Source: JAYPUG01 sp038117265
GTDB taxonomy: Bacteria > Pseudomonadota > Alphaproteobacteria > UBA6615
Reading direction: 5' to 3'
Length of the DNA stretch: 64,000 nucleotides
Assembly (NCBI GenBank): GCA_038117265.1
Contig: JAYOFO010000001.1
Span: 1 to 64,000, forward strand
Each line of letters starts with the position of its first letter. Position 1 is the stretch's first letter. The notes under the pieces are model-generated. The model had not been told where the DNA came from. It saw only the letters and a program-made list of their open reading frames with translations, and made no database searches. Positions 1 to 8,907 of this stretch are shown piece after piece. The position numbers and the translations under genes were made by a program.

Positions 1-1055
1 CCAGCGCCTTCCGGCGGCTCAAGCACAAGACCCAGGTCTTCGTCTATCACGAGGGAGACTACTACCGGACGCGCCTGACCCATTCGCTGGAGGTGGCGCA
101 GATTGCGCGCACCGTGGCACGCGCGCTGGGCCTCAACGAGGATCTGGCCGAGGCGCTGGCCCTGGCCCATGATTTCGGCCACACGCCCTTCGGCCACGCC
201 GGCGAGGACGCGCTCGACGCCGCGATGGCGCCCTATGGCGGGTTCGACCACAACGCCCAGACCCTGCGCATCCTGACCAAGCTGGAAGAGCGCTATCCGA
301 CCTTCGACGGGCTAAACCTGACCTGGGAGACTCTGGAAGGCGTGGTCAAGCACAACGGGCCGCTGACCGGCCCCCACGCCGATACCGAACGGGCCATGCC
401 CGCCGCCATCGCCGAATATGCCGGCCAGCACGATCTCGAGCTCGACACGTTCGCATCCGCCGAGGCCCAGGTAGCGGCAATCGCCGACGACATCGCCTAC
501 AACAGCCACGACATCGACGACGGGCTGCGGGCGGGGCTGTTCGCCATCGACGATTTGCTGGACCTGCCGCTCGCGGGGCCGGCCTTCCGTGCGGTCCGCG
601 AGGCCCATGGCGAGCTGGACCGGCCGCGGCTGATCCATGGCGGGATCAGCCAGATCATCGGCACCATGGTCGAGGACGTGCTGTCCGAGACGCGCCGACG
701 GCTCGCCGAGGCCGAGATTTCGTCGCCCGCGCAGGTCCGCGCGCACGAATGCGCCGTGGTCGGGTTCTCCGACGCGCTGGTCGAGGGCGACCGAGCCGTG
801 AAATCCTTCCTGTTCGACAACATGTACCGGCACCACCGGGTCAACCGCATGACCTCCAAGGCGCGGCGCGTGGTGTCGGAGATGTTCGACCTGATGTTCC
901 AGGAGCCCGAGCTCCTGCCGGCCGAGTGGCGCGCGCGCGCCGAGGAAAAGGATGCGGCGGGGCGGGCGCGGGTGATCGCCGACTACATCGCCGGGATGAC
1001 CGACCGTTACGCCCTCGAACTCCACCGCAAGCTGTTCGATCCGGAAGTTCTTTGA
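1..1055 (+). CDS. dgt: dGTP triphosphohydrolase (HD domain), 5' partial
   Basis: Deoxyguanosinetriphosphate triphosphohydrolase-like protein, which splits dNTPs to nucleoside and triphosphate. The reading frame is open from base 3, so the start lies upstream of the window. The early residues RTRLTHSLEVAQ and ALAHDFGHTPFGH carry the HD-superfamily metal ligands (His, then His-Asp, then further His). The C-terminal half (NMYRHHRVNRM and the following helices) is typical of the bacterial Dgt family. The stop TGA overlaps the argS start (TGATG), so the two are co-transcribed. Which dNTP is preferred cannot be read from the sequence. Confidence 0.93.
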   Translation, partial: SAFRRLKHKTQVFVYHEGDYYRTRLTHSLEVAQIARTVARALGLNEDLAEALALAHDFGHTPFGHAGEDALDAAMAPYGGFDHNAQTLRILTKLEERYPTFDGLNLTWETLEGVVKHNGPLTGPHADTERAMPAAIAEYAGQHDLELDTFASAEAQVAAIADDIAYNSHDIDDGLRAGLFAIDDLLDLPLAGPAFRAVREAHGELDRPRLIHGGISQIIGTMVEDVLSETRRRLAEAEISSPAQVRAHECAVVGFSDALVEGDRAVKSFLFDNMYRHHRVNRMTSKARRVVSEMFDLMFQEPELLPAEWRARAEEKDAAGRARVIADYIAGMTDRYALELHRKLFDPEVL

Positions 1056-2812
1056 TGAACGTTTTCAGTGTTTTCCAAGATATCGTTGAATCCGAGATTC
1101 AGGCGCTGATTGCCGCGGGGGCCCTGCCGGAGGGCACCGATCCGTCGCGGATCTCGGTCGAGCCGCCGCGCGATCCCGAGCATGGCGACCTCGCCACCAA
1201 CGCGGCGATGGTGCTGGCGAAGCCGGCGGGCCTGAAGCCGCGCGATCTGGCCGAGACGCTGGCCGAACGGCTGCGTGCGGTCGACAGCGTCGTCGGCGTC
1301 GAAGTCGCGGGCCCGGGTTTCATCAACCTGCGCCTGTCCGAGGCGTTCTGGCGCGCCCGGATCGTCGACATTCTCGATGCCGGAACGGATTACGGCCAGA
1401 GCGCGATGGGGCAGGGCGCGGCGGTGAACGTCGAGTTCGTCTCGGCTAACCCGACCGGCCCGATGCATGTCGGCCACGTCCGCGGCGCGGTGGTCGGCGA
1501 CGTGCTTGCATCGCTGCTCGCCAAGGCGGGCTTCGCGGTGACCCGCGAGTACTACATCAACGATGCCGGGGCCCAGGTCGACGTGCTCGCGCGCTCGGCC
1601 TATCTGCGCTACCGCGAGGCGATGGGCGAGGAGATCCGCGCGATTCCCGAGGGCCTCTATCCGGGCGACTATCTGATCCCCGTCGGCCAGGCGCTGGCCG
1701 CGCGCGACGGCGACCGCTGGATGGATGCCGGGGATGCCGACTGGCTGCCGGAGTTCCGGGCGTTTTCGGTTGCCGCGATGATGGACCTGATCCGCGGCGA
1801 CCTGGCGGTCCTGGGGATCGCCCATGACCGGTTCTCGTCCGAGCGCGAACTGGTCGAGGGAGGCGCCGTCGACCGGGTCTTGGAGGCGCTGGAGGCGGCG
1901 AAGCTGATCTATGTCGGCACGCTGGAGCCGCCGAAGGGAAAGCTGCCCGACGACTGGGAGGAACGGCCCCAGACCCTGTTCCGGGCGAGCGATTTCGGCG
2001 ACGATGTCGACCGGCCGCTGAAGAAATCCGACGGGTCATGGACCTATTTCGCCAGCGACCTCGCCTATCACCTCGACAAGTACCGGCGCGGGTTCGCGAC
2101 CCTGATCGACGTCTGGGGCGCCGACCATGGCGGCTACGTCAAGCGGGTCGGAGCCGGAATCAAAGCGCTGACCGGGGGAGCGGCGGAACTCGACGTGAAG
2201 CTGTGCCAGATGGTGCGCCTGCTCGAGGATGGCGAGCCGGCGAAGATGTCGAAGCGGGCCGGCACGTTCGTGACCCTACGCGACCTCGCCGAGGCGGTCG
2301 GCAAGGATGTGGTCCGGTTCATCATGCTGACGCGCAAGAACGACGCGGCGCTCGACTTCGATCTGTTGAAGGTGCGCGAGCAGAGCCGCGACAACCCCGT
2401 GTTCTACGTCCAGTACGCCCACGCGCGCTGCCATTCGGTGGCGCGGATGGCGGCCGAGGCGTTCCCGGAGGCCGATTTCGCGACCGAGGCCCTGAAGGGG
2501 GCCGACCTGGCGCGCCTGACCGATGTGGACGAGATCGCGCTGGTGCGCAACCTGGCGGCGTGGCCGCGCATGGTGGAGGGGGCCGCGCAGGCCCACGAGC
2601 CGCACCGACTCGCATTCTACCTCTATGATTTGGCCGCCGCGTTTCACGCACTTTGGAGCAAGGCGCGCGAGGAACCAGGTTTGCGGTTCGTCATCGCCGA
2701 GGATGCGGAACTGACGCGGGCGCGCATGGCGTTGGTCCGGGCCGTACAGACGGTGATCGCGTCTGGACTGGGCGTCATGGGCGTGACCCCGGTCGACGAA
2801 TTGCGGGAATGA
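1055..2812 (+). CDS. argS: Arginyl-tRNA synthetase
   Basis: Class I aminoacyl-tRNA synthetase that charges tRNA-Arg in the cytoplasm. The start is the ATG that shares a base with the dgt stop, giving 585 residues, normal for the family; the open frame upstream of it is a shadow of dgt. Seen: the N-terminal Arg-S additional domain (about 1-110), the HIGH-type motif HVGH in NPTGPMHVGH near residue 130, the KMSK motif in AKMSKRAG near residue 400, and the C-terminal anticodon-binding DALR helices. The downstream SPOR gene starts 8 nt after the stop. Confidence 0.97.
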   Translation: MNVFSVFQDIVESEIQALIAAGALPEGTDPSRISVEPPRDPEHGDLATNAAMVLAKPAGLKPRDLAETLAERLRAVDSVVGVEVAGPGFINLRLSEAFWRARIVDILDAGTDYGQSAMGQGAAVNVEFVSANPTGPMHVGHVRGAVVGDVLASLLAKAGFAVTREYYINDAGAQVDVLARSAYLRYREAMGEEIRAIPEGLYPGDYLIPVGQALAARDGDRWMDAGDADWLPEFRAFSVAAMMDLIRGDLAVLGIAHDRFSSERELVEGGAVDRVLEALEAAKLIYVGTLEPPKGKLPDDWEERPQTLFRASDFGDDVDRPLKKSDGSWTYFASDLAYHLDKYRRGFATLIDVWGADHGGYVKRVGAGIKALTGGAAELDVKLCQMVRLLEDGEPAKMSKRAGTFVTLRDLAEAVGKDVVRFIMLTRKNDAALDFDLLKVREQSRDNPVFYVQYAHARCHSVARMAAEAFPEADFATEALKGADLARLTDVDEIALVRNLAAWPRMVEGAAQAHEPHRLAFYLYDLAAAFHALWSKAREEPGLRFVIAEDAELTRARMALVRAVQTVIASGLGVMGVTPVDELRE

Positions 2813-2819
2813 GGCAGCC

Positions 2820-3626
2820 ATGAGCGAGCCCGAGATCATCGGTCCCGACGAAGCCTTCGAAGAGCCCCGGCAGGGTTTGGGCCGAGGGGTAAAGCTGTTT
2901 GCCGGCGCTGCGGTCGCGGTCGGTGTGGTGGCGCTCGCCGGCGTTGTCTGGTTCGCCTACCAGCAGGGCGTACAGTCGGGCACGGAGACGACGGCGCCGG
3001 TCATCAAGGCCGACGCCGAGCCGGTCAAGCGCAAGCCCGAGGAACCCGGCGGCATGGACGTGCCGCACCAGGACAAGCTGGTGTTCAACCGGCTGGCGCC
3101 CGGACAGGCCGAGGAACCGCTCGAAAAGCTGCTGCCGCCGCCCGAGGAACCCCAGGAACGGCCCGAGGCGGTCGCGGCGCCAGAGGCGCCCGCGGTGGAG
3201 ACCCCGAAACCCTTGATCGCCAGGGCTGCCGAGCCGGCGCCCGACCAGGTGGCGAGCGCACCGCCGCCGCCGCCCGCGCCCTCGAAACCGGCAGCTGTGG
3301 TCACTGCCCCGCCGGTGCCGCCCGCGCCGACACCTCCCGCGCCCGCAAAGGCCGCGGCCGCGGATGCGTCCGGCGCCGTCAACGGCTGGCGCATCCAGCT
3401 CGCCTCGGTGTCGAGCCGCGAACGCGCGCTGGCCGAATGGGATCGCCTCAAGGGGCGCAACACCGACTTGCTCGGCCCGCTGTCGCTCAACGTCGAGGCC
3501 GCGGAGCTGACCAAGGGCACCTTCTACCGCATTCAGGCCGGCCCGCTGGGTGACCGCGCGGCCGCCAGTTCCCTGTGCGGCAAGCTGAAGTCGCGGAATC
3601 TGGATTGCCTGGTCGTTGCGCCCTGA
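2820..3626 (+). CDS. SPOR-domain inner-membrane protein
   Basis: 268-residue bitopic protein. A short acidic cytoplasmic N-terminus is followed by one membrane helix (about 25-47, rich in Val/Ala), a long Pro/Ala/Glu-rich periplasmic linker (about 55-185), and a C-terminal SPOR domain (about 188-268: WRIQLASVSSRERA ... GTFYRIQAGPL). SPOR domains bind peptidoglycan stripped of stem peptides, usually at the division site, so a septal role is inferred. The position between argS and nagZ is conserved in Alphaproteobacteria. The start ATG is 8 nt after argS. Confidence 0.9.
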   Translation: MSEPEIIGPDEAFEEPRQGLGRGVKLFAGAAVAVGVVALAGVVWFAYQQGVQSGTETTAPVIKADAEPVKRKPEEPGGMDVPHQDKLVFNRLAPGQAEEPLEKLLPPPEEPQERPEAVAAPEAPAVETPKPLIARAAEPAPDQVASAPPPPPAPSKPAAVVTAPPVPPAPTPPAPAKAAAADASGAVNGWRIQLASVSSRERALAEWDRLKGRNTDLLGPLSLNVEAAELTKGTFYRIQAGPLGDRAAASSLCGKLKSRNLDCLVVAP

Positions 3627-3641
3627 CATGATTGCCGCGAC

Positions 3642-4673
3642 ATGACCGCGCCGCGCGCGGTCGTCTTCGGGCTTTCGGGCCCCCTGCTGTCGGCCGACGA
3701 AAAGGCATTCCTGCGCGAAGCCGATCCGCTGGGCGCGATCCTGTTCGCGCGGAACTGCGTGTCGCACGCCCAGGTGCGTGCGCTGACCGACGACATCCGG
3801 GCGGCCCTCGGGCGCACCGATGCGCCGATCTTCATCGACCAGGAAGGGGGGCGCGTGATGCGTCTGCGGCCGCCGGCCTGGGCGGATGCACCGCCCGCCC
3901 GCCGCCTCGGCGAGATTTACGAGAATGGCGGCCAGTCCCGCGCGATCGCGGCGGCCGAGACCCTTGGCCGGCTGTTCGCCGCCGAACTACGCGATCTGGG
4001 CATCGATGTCGATTGCGCGCCGGTGCTCGACCTCGGGCTGCCGGAAACGACGGCCGCGATCGGCGACCGCGCCTATGCCGGCAACCCGGGCACCGTCGCG
4101 ACCCTGGGACGCGCCATGGCGCGCGGGCTGCTGGCCGGCGGCTGCCTGCCGGTCATAAAGCATATGCCCGGGCACGGGCGCGCCACGGTCGACAGCCACG
4201 AGGAACTGCCCCGGGTCGCTGCCGGGCTTGAGGTGCTGCGCGAGCACGATTACGTGCCGTTTAGCGCCCTGCGCGACCTGCCGATCGGGATGACGGCGCA
4301 TGTGATCTACGAATCCCTCGACCCGGATATGCCCGGAACGCTGTCACGGCGGGTCGTCGACGGCGCGATCCGAGGCGATATCGAGTTCGACGGGTTCCTT
4401 ATCTCCGACGACATCACCATGCACGCCCTCGACGGCACCCAGGGCGCACGCGCCGCAGCGGCGATCGCGGCGGGCTGTGATGCCGTGCTGCATTGCAGCG
4501 GCAAGCTTGCCGAAATGGTCGATGTCGCGAGTGCCGTGCCGGCCCTCGACGGGGTGTCTGCCGAACGCTGGACGCGCGCAGGAGCCATGCGTGCCGAACC
4601 GGCAGCCACCGACGTCGCGGCCCTGGCGGCGGAGCTGGCGGCGCGGCTCGAAAACGAAGGGGCCAGGGCGTGA
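3642..4673 (+). CDS. nagZ: Beta-N-acetylhexosaminidase (GH3)
   Basis: Cytoplasmic GH3 glycosidase that removes GlcNAc from anhydro-muropeptides during peptidoglycan recycling. The 343 residues match NagZ. Diagnostic features: FIDQEGGRVMRL near 65, KHMPGHGRATVDSH near 170 (the conserved loop with the catalytic His/Asp), and SDDITMHAL near 250, whose Asp is the expected nucleophile. No signal peptide is seen, in line with a cytoplasmic enzyme. Its stop overlaps the GTG start of the next gene by 4 nt. Confidence 0.95.
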   Translation: MTAPRAVVFGLSGPLLSADEKAFLREADPLGAILFARNCVSHAQVRALTDDIRAALGRTDAPIFIDQEGGRVMRLRPPAWADAPPARRLGEIYENGGQSRAIAAAETLGRLFAAELRDLGIDVDCAPVLDLGLPETTAAIGDRAYAGNPGTVATLGRAMARGLLAGGCLPVIKHMPGHGRATVDSHEELPRVAAGLEVLREHDYVPFSALRDLPIGMTAHVIYESLDPDMPGTLSRRVVDGAIRGDIEFDGFLISDDITMHALDGTQGARAAAAIAAGCDAVLHCSGKLAEMVDVASAVPALDGVSAERWTRAGAMRAEPAATDVAALAAELAARLENEGARA

Positions 4674-5353
4674 ACCTCGAAGACATTCTGTTCCTGGCTT
4701 CGATCTGGGTGCTGCCCGTCCTCATCGCGATCACCCTGCATGAGGCCGCGCATGGCTGGGCGGCCTACAAGCTGGGCGACGACACGGCCTACCGGCTCGG
4801 CCGGGTCACGTTCAACCCGCTGGCGCACATCGACCCCTTCGGGACCGTCATCCTGCCCGCGATCCTGATCTCGCTCGGCGGCATCCTGTTCGGCTGGGCG
4901 AAGCCCGTTCCGGTCAGATTCGGGCGACTCGGGCACCTTAGACGGGACATGGTGCTGGTCGCCGCGGCTGGTCCGGGCATCAATATCGGGCTCGCGATCG
5001 TCTCCGCGCTGGCCCTCCACATCGTGCCGTTTCTGGGACCGAGCTTCGGGGAATGGGCCCTTCGAAACCTCATAAATTCCATCAATATCAATTTGTTACT
5101 GGCTATTTTTAACATGATGCCGCTGCCGCCCCTGGACGGCGGTCGGGTGGCCGTCGGCATCCTGCCGCGAACCCTGGCGCTGCCGCTCGCACGGCTCGAA
5201 CGCTACGGTTTGTTTATTCTGATCGGGCTGATCTTTATCCTGCCGATGCTGGGGCGCGAGTTCGGTCTGGACCTGAACATCTTCCGCTGGCTGGTGCTCG
5301 GACCCCTCGACTTCCTGCGCGAAATCCTGCTGCTGGGCACGGGCGTGATATGA
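4670..5353 (+). CDS. Site-2 protease family (M50) membrane metalloprotease
   Basis: 227-residue integral membrane zinc protease of peptidase family M50. The start is GTG at 4670, overlapping the nagZ stop (GTGA); a longer frame upstream lies inside nagZ and is rejected. The zinc site HEAAH sits in the first membrane helix (about residue 24), and the second ligand motif NMMPLPPLDGG is near residue 145, with about five or six hydrophobic segments in total. It lacks PDZ domains, so it belongs to the small RseP-unlike group often placed next to scpA. The substrate is unknown. The stop overlaps the scpA start (ATGA). Confidence 0.9.
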   Translation: MNLEDILFLASIWVLPVLIAITLHEAAHGWAAYKLGDDTAYRLGRVTFNPLAHIDPFGTVILPAILISLGGILFGWAKPVPVRFGRLGHLRRDMVLVAAAGPGINIGLAIVSALALHIVPFLGPSFGEWALRNLINSININLLLAIFNMMPLPPLDGGRVAVGILPRTLALPLARLERYGLFILIGLIFILPMLGREFGLDLNIFRWLVLGPLDFLREILLLGTGVI

Positions 5354-6228
5354 GCCAGACAACGGACAGCTTCGAGCCACCGGTTCCCGACCACGTCGCG
5401 GCGGCGGTGGTGCCGGACGAGGGGTTGGTCGTCAGCCTCGAGGGCTTCGAGGGGCCGCTCGACCTGTTGCTGGTGCTCGCACGTGACCAGAAGGTCGATC
5501 TCACCAAGATCTCGGTCCTGGCGCTCGCCGAGCAGTACCTGACCTTCATCCACCAGGCCCGCCAGCTGCGGCTCGAGATCGCGGCAGACTATCTGGTGAT
5601 GGCGGCGTGGCTGGCCTACCTGAAGTCGCGCCTGCTGCTGCCCGTCGAGGAAAGCGGCGAGGAGCCGACCGCGGCCGAGATGGCGGCGGCGCTGCAGTAC
5701 CAGCTGCAGCGGCTCGAGGGCATGCGCGAGGCGGCGGAACGGCTGTTCGCGCGGCCGCTGCTGGGGCGCGACGTGTTTGCGCGCGGTGCGGCCGAGGGCA
5801 TCCGGGTGATCACCCGGCCGCAATACGAGGCCTCGCTGTTCGAGATGATGAGCGCCTATGGCGCGATCCAGCGCCGCGGCAAGGCCGAGACGCTGACCAT
5901 CGAGCAGTTCGAGCTGTTCTCGATGGACGACGCGCTCGGCCGGCTGCGCCGGGTACTGGGCCACGCGCCCGAATGGGCGACCCTGACGAGCTTCCTGCCC
6001 GAAGGCCTGCGCGAGGGGCTGCCCCGGCGCTCGGCGATCGCCGCCACCTTCGCCGCATCGCTGGAGCTGGTGCGTGACGGGCACGCGCAGATTCGCCAGG
6101 ACGGCCGGTTCGGCCCGATCTATTTCCGGCGCAACCCGGACGACCCCAACCCCATCGCGGACACCGCCGGCGTCGCCGACGACGCGGCAGACAGAGAAGG
6201 GATCGCGAGCCGTGACGATCAATCCTGA
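5350..6228 (+). CDS. scpA: Segregation and condensation protein A (kleisin)
   Basis: 292-residue kleisin subunit of the SMC-ScpAB condensin that compacts and segregates the chromosome. The N-terminal signature FEGPLDLLLVLARDQKVDL (about 35-53) binds the SMC neck. The middle is acidic and helical, and the C-terminal winged helix (RRSAIAATFAASLELVRDG) binds the SMC head. The start ATG overlaps the previous stop by 4 nt. scpB starts inside its last codons, indicating translational coupling of the two partners. Confidence 0.95.
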   Translation: MSQTTDSFEPPVPDHVAAAVVPDEGLVVSLEGFEGPLDLLLVLARDQKVDLTKISVLALAEQYLTFIHQARQLRLEIAADYLVMAAWLAYLKSRLLLPVEESGEEPTAAEMAAALQYQLQRLEGMREAAERLFARPLLGRDVFARGAAEGIRVITRPQYEASLFEMMSAYGAIQRRGKAETLTIEQFELFSMDDALGRLRRVLGHAPEWATLTSFLPEGLREGLPRRSAIAATFAASLELVRDGHAQIRQDGRFGPIYFRRNPDDPNPIADTAGVADDAADREGIASRDDQS

Positions 6229-6892
6229 ACTCGAACCCGACGCACGCACCGAAATCCTGCGGCTTGCCGAGGCGGTGCTGTTCGCCGCCGTCGAGCCGCT
6301 GGACGAGGCGTCGATCGCGGCCCAGCTGCCTCCCGACACCGATGTTGCGACGGTGCTCGACGATCTGCGCCGCCTGTATGCGGGGCGCGGGATCAACCTG
6401 GTCAATGTCGGCGGCAAGTGGGCCCTGCGCACGGCACCCGACCTTGCCGACAGGCTGAAGATCGAGCGCGAGGCCCAGCGCCGGCTGTCGCGCGCCGCCC
6501 ACGAGACGCTGGCGGTGGTGGCCTATCACCAGCCGGTCACCCGCGCCGAGATCGAGGAGATCCGCGGTGTGGGGCTGAGCAAGGGCACGATGGATGTACT
6601 GCTGGAGGCGGGCTGGATTCGGCCCGGCCGGCGGCGCAATGCGCCCGGCCGCCCGCTCACCTGGGTGACGACCGAGGCGTTCCTGTCGCACTTCGGGCTC
6701 GAAAGCCTGAAGGAGCTGCCGGGAATCCAGGAATTGAAGGCCGCGGGCCTGCTGGACACCCGCCCGGCCGTGAGCATCTATGCGGCGAGCGCGGCGGCCG
6801 ACGAACTGCCGTTCGATTCCCCGACCGGCGAGGCCGAGACCCCCGAAGAGGTGGACGAGCCCCTCGACTACGAGGACGAGACCGGCACCTGA
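6212..6892 (+). CDS. scpB: Segregation and condensation protein B
   Basis: 226-residue winged-helix partner of ScpA. The start is the GTG at 6212 (VTINPELEPD), which overlaps scpA by 17 nt and has an AGAAGG ribosome site just upstream; a longer frame runs back into scpA and is rejected. Family features: LRLAEAVLFAA near the N-terminus, the ETLAVVAYHQPVTRAEIEEIRG helix-turn-helix near 110, and RPLTWVTTEAFLSHFGL near 150. The acidic tail (about 195-226) is variable in the family. This ends the run of overlapping genes that begins at dgt. Confidence 0.95.
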   Translation: MTINPELEPDARTEILRLAEAVLFAAVEPLDEASIAAQLPPDTDVATVLDDLRRLYAGRGINLVNVGGKWALRTAPDLADRLKIEREAQRRLSRAAHETLAVVAYHQPVTRAEIEEIRGVGLSKGTMDVLLEAGWIRPGRRRNAPGRPLTWVTTEAFLSHFGLESLKELPGIQELKAAGLLDTRPAVSIYAASAAADELPFDSPTGEAETPEEVDEPLDYEDETGT

Positions 6893-6975
6893 TCGCCGGC
6901 CTGCTTGCGGCAGGCGTGGGATTTCAATAGGTTCCGTGCGATTTCACCGCGCGCCGCGATGCGCGTCGGACGTGG

Positions 6976-8040
6976 ATGGAACCGGGTTACTTGAACGATC
7001 TAACGCTCGAACATGTCAGCCACCGCTTCGGCCCGGTCGTCGCCGTCGACGATGCGGGCCTGTCGGTGCGCGCCGGCGAGGTCGCCTGCCTGGTCGGCCC
7101 CTCGGGCTGCGGCAAGACGACCCTGCTGCGCGTCGCCGCGGGCCTGGAGCCGCTGCAGCACGGCCGCGTCCTGATCGGCGGGCAGGTGGTCGCCGAGGAC
7201 CGCGCCGCGGTGCCGCCCGAAGACCGCAATGTCGGGCTGGTCTTCCAGGATTACGCCCTGTTCCCGCATCTGACCGTGCGGGGAAACATCGCCTTCGGCC
7301 TCAAGGATCTGTCAACGAAGGAGCGCGACGCCCAGGTCGCCGCGGCGCTGGAGCGGACCGGGATGACGGGCTATGCCGGCGTCTATCCGCATCAGCTCTC
7401 GGGCGGCCAGCAGCAGCGCGTCGCGCTGGCGCGCGCGATCGCGCCGCGCCCGCGCATCGTCCTGCTCGACGAGCCGTTCTCCGGGCTCGACGCCAGCCTT
7501 CGCCACAGGGTGCGCGACGAGGCGGCGCGCATCCTGCGCGACAGCGGGATCGCCACATTGATGGTCACCCACGATCCCGAGGAGGCGATGTACCTGGCCG
7601 ATCGCATCGCCGTCATGCATCGCGGGCGCATCCACCAGGTCGGGTCGCCCGACGACATCTATCTGAAGCCGGTAAACGCGTTCGTGGCCGCGTTCTTCGG
7701 CGAGGTGAACCGGTTCGAGGGGCGGGTCGGCGGCGGCAAGGTGGAGACGCCGTTTGGTCCCGTGGCGACCAACGGCCATGCGGACGGCGGTGCGGTGGAG
7801 GTTCTGGTCCGGCCCGAGGCGCTGGACATTCGCGACGGCGGGGATGCCGGCGCAACGGGCGAAGTCGTCGCGTCGCGGTTCCTGGGCCGCAGCAGCCTCG
7901 TGGATGTGGATTTGGGCGATGGCGCCGACCGGCCGGTCCGGATACATCTGTCGGGCCGGCGGCTGCCGGCGCCGGGCAGCCGGGTGCGGGTGACCATGGA
8001 TGCCGCTCAGGCCTTCGTGTTTGCGCTCGAGACGGGCTAA
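6976..8040 (+). CDS. ABC transporter ATP-binding protein (FbpC/PotA-like), orphan
   Basis: 354-residue importer-type ABC ATPase. Seen: Walker A GPSGCGKTT (about 42-50), Q-loop VFQDYALFPH, signature LSGGQQQR near 140, Walker B IVLLDEPFSGLD, the H-loop THDPEEAM, then a C-terminal TOBE-like regulatory domain (about 240-354). It resembles the ATPases of Fe3+, spermidine/putrescine or thiamine importers. No permease or binding-protein gene lies nearby, so its partners must be elsewhere or lost. It sits between scpB and tatA, which are often adjacent in Alphaproteobacteria. The substrate cannot be assigned. Confidence 0.9.
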   Translation: MEPGYLNDLTLEHVSHRFGPVVAVDDAGLSVRAGEVACLVGPSGCGKTTLLRVAAGLEPLQHGRVLIGGQVVAEDRAAVPPEDRNVGLVFQDYALFPHLTVRGNIAFGLKDLSTKERDAQVAAALERTGMTGYAGVYPHQLSGGQQQRVALARAIAPRPRIVLLDEPFSGLDASLRHRVRDEAARILRDSGIATLMVTHDPEEAMYLADRIAVMHRGRIHQVGSPDDIYLKPVNAFVAAFFGEVNRFEGRVGGGKVETPFGPVATNGHADGGAVEVLVRPEALDIRDGGDAGATGEVVASRFLGRSSLVDVDLGDGADRPVRIHLSGRRLPAPGSRVRVTMDAAQAFVFALETG

Positions 8041-8088
8041 GCGCCTGCGATTACGGTATTAAGAGGGCGCACTTCCCTGTGACCGGCA

Positions 8089-8117
8089 TTGCGGGCCGAG
8101 TCCCTTTCTGCGATAGT
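8089..8117 (+). promoter_or_regulatory. Candidate sigma-70 promoter for tatABC
   Basis: TTGCGG at 8089-8094 and GATAGT at 8112-8117 are 17 nt apart, with an expected transcription start near 8124 and tatA starting at 8175. It is in the only intergenic stretch ahead of the tat genes. The boxes are imperfect, so this is a prediction. Confidence 0.35.
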
Positions 8118-8129
8118 CCGATCAACGCA

Positions 8130-8148
8130 CCCCGAACGTTCGGGGAAC
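8130..8148. promoter_or_regulatory. 16-bp perfect palindrome overlapping a LexA-like GAAC-N7-GAAC motif
   Basis: Bases 8130-8145 (CCCCGAACGTTCGGGG) are a perfect inverted repeat. Bases 8134-8148 also read GAAC-N7-GAAC, the reverse complement of the alphaproteobacterial SOS box GTTC-N7-GTTC. The site lies just downstream of the predicted tatA promoter, where an operator could act. Alternatively it is only a hairpin in the tatA leader. Confidence 0.35.
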
Positions 8149-8174
8149 AGAGTGAGACATCGGAGCACTGATAA

Positions 8175-8396
8175 ATGGGCACTTTTTCAATCTGGCATTG
8201 GCTCATTGTCCTCGTGGTCGTGCTGGTCCTTTTCGGTGGCCGTGGCAAGATTCCCAGCCTCATGGGTGACGTCGCGAAGGGGATCAAGTCCTTCAAGAGC
8301 AACATGAAGGACGAGGGTTCGGACTCGAAGAAGATCGAGGAAGGCTCCACCGCGGCGCGCGAAACGGCACGCGAAGACGAAACCGCCAAGAGCTGA
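8175..8396 (+). CDS. tatA: Twin-arginine translocase subunit TatA
   Basis: 73-residue Tat pore subunit that polymerises to pass folded proteins across the inner membrane. One membrane helix (about 7-22) is followed by the FGGRGKIPSLMGDVAKGIKS hinge and amphipathic helix, where FG-K-P-L-G are the TatA/E hallmarks, then a charged cytoplasmic tail. It is first in a tatA-tatB-tatC set, with 52 nt to tatB. Confidence 0.95.
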   Translation: MGTFSIWHWLIVLVVVLVLFGGRGKIPSLMGDVAKGIKSFKSNMKDEGSDSKKIEEGSTAARETAREDETAKS

Positions 8397-8448
8397 ACCG
8401 ACCACGGGCGGTCTGCATGCGTGCGGGCCGTGAACGGATCGCGCGACC

Positions 8449-8907
8449 ATGTTCGATATCGGATGGCCGGAGCTTCTGCTCATCATGGTCGTGGCGTTGA
8501 TCGTCATCGGCCCCAAGGAACTTCCGAACGCGATTCGCACGGTCACCATGATCGTGCGAAAGGTGCGGCTCGCGGCGGCCGAATTCCAGAACGGCCTCAA
8601 TGACATCGCGCGGGAATCCGGCCTCGATGAGGTGAAGCGGACCTTCGACGACGTCGAGTATTATGACCCCAAGGCGGCGCTCGAGAACCTGGCCGATACT
8701 GACAAGGACCTGCTCGACCTCGAAGACGACCCGCTGGCTGGCAACAGCATCCTGGCGTCCGCCGGAAAGCCGGCGCAAGGCGGCGGCGACGATGGTAAGA
8801 CCGCATCCGATGCTTCGGGCGAGGCCACCCCGTATGCCCTCGGGCCGGATGACGATGCAACCGGTTCCGCCGCGCCGGCGCCGGCGCCCGGGAAGGGTGC
8901 GGCGTGA
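8449..8907 (+). CDS. tatB: Twin-arginine translocase subunit TatB
   Basis: 152-residue receptor-complex subunit. MFDIGWPELLLIMVVALIV forms the membrane helix, with the invariant Glu at residue 8, followed by IGPKELPNAIRT, the Pro-containing hinge typical of TatB. A long amphipathic helix (about 25-75) and a variable Asp/Gly/Ala-rich tail complete it. With TatC it recognises the twin-arginine signal peptide. Its stop overlaps the tatC start (GTGA). Confidence 0.95.
   Translation: MFDIGWPELLLIMVVALIVIGPKELPNAIRTVTMIVRKVRLAAAEFQNGLNDIARESGLDEVKRTFDDVEYYDPKAALENLADTDKDLLDLEDDPLAGNSILASAGKPAQGGGDDGKTASDASGEATPYALGPDDDATGSAAPAPAPGKGAA

Noticed and set aside
312..1025. Long minus-strand open frames opposite dgt, argS, gyrA, mfd and other genes
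   Set aside because: High GC content leaves antisense frames open; they are rich in Arg, Pro and Gly, lack family motifs and overlap well-supported genes.
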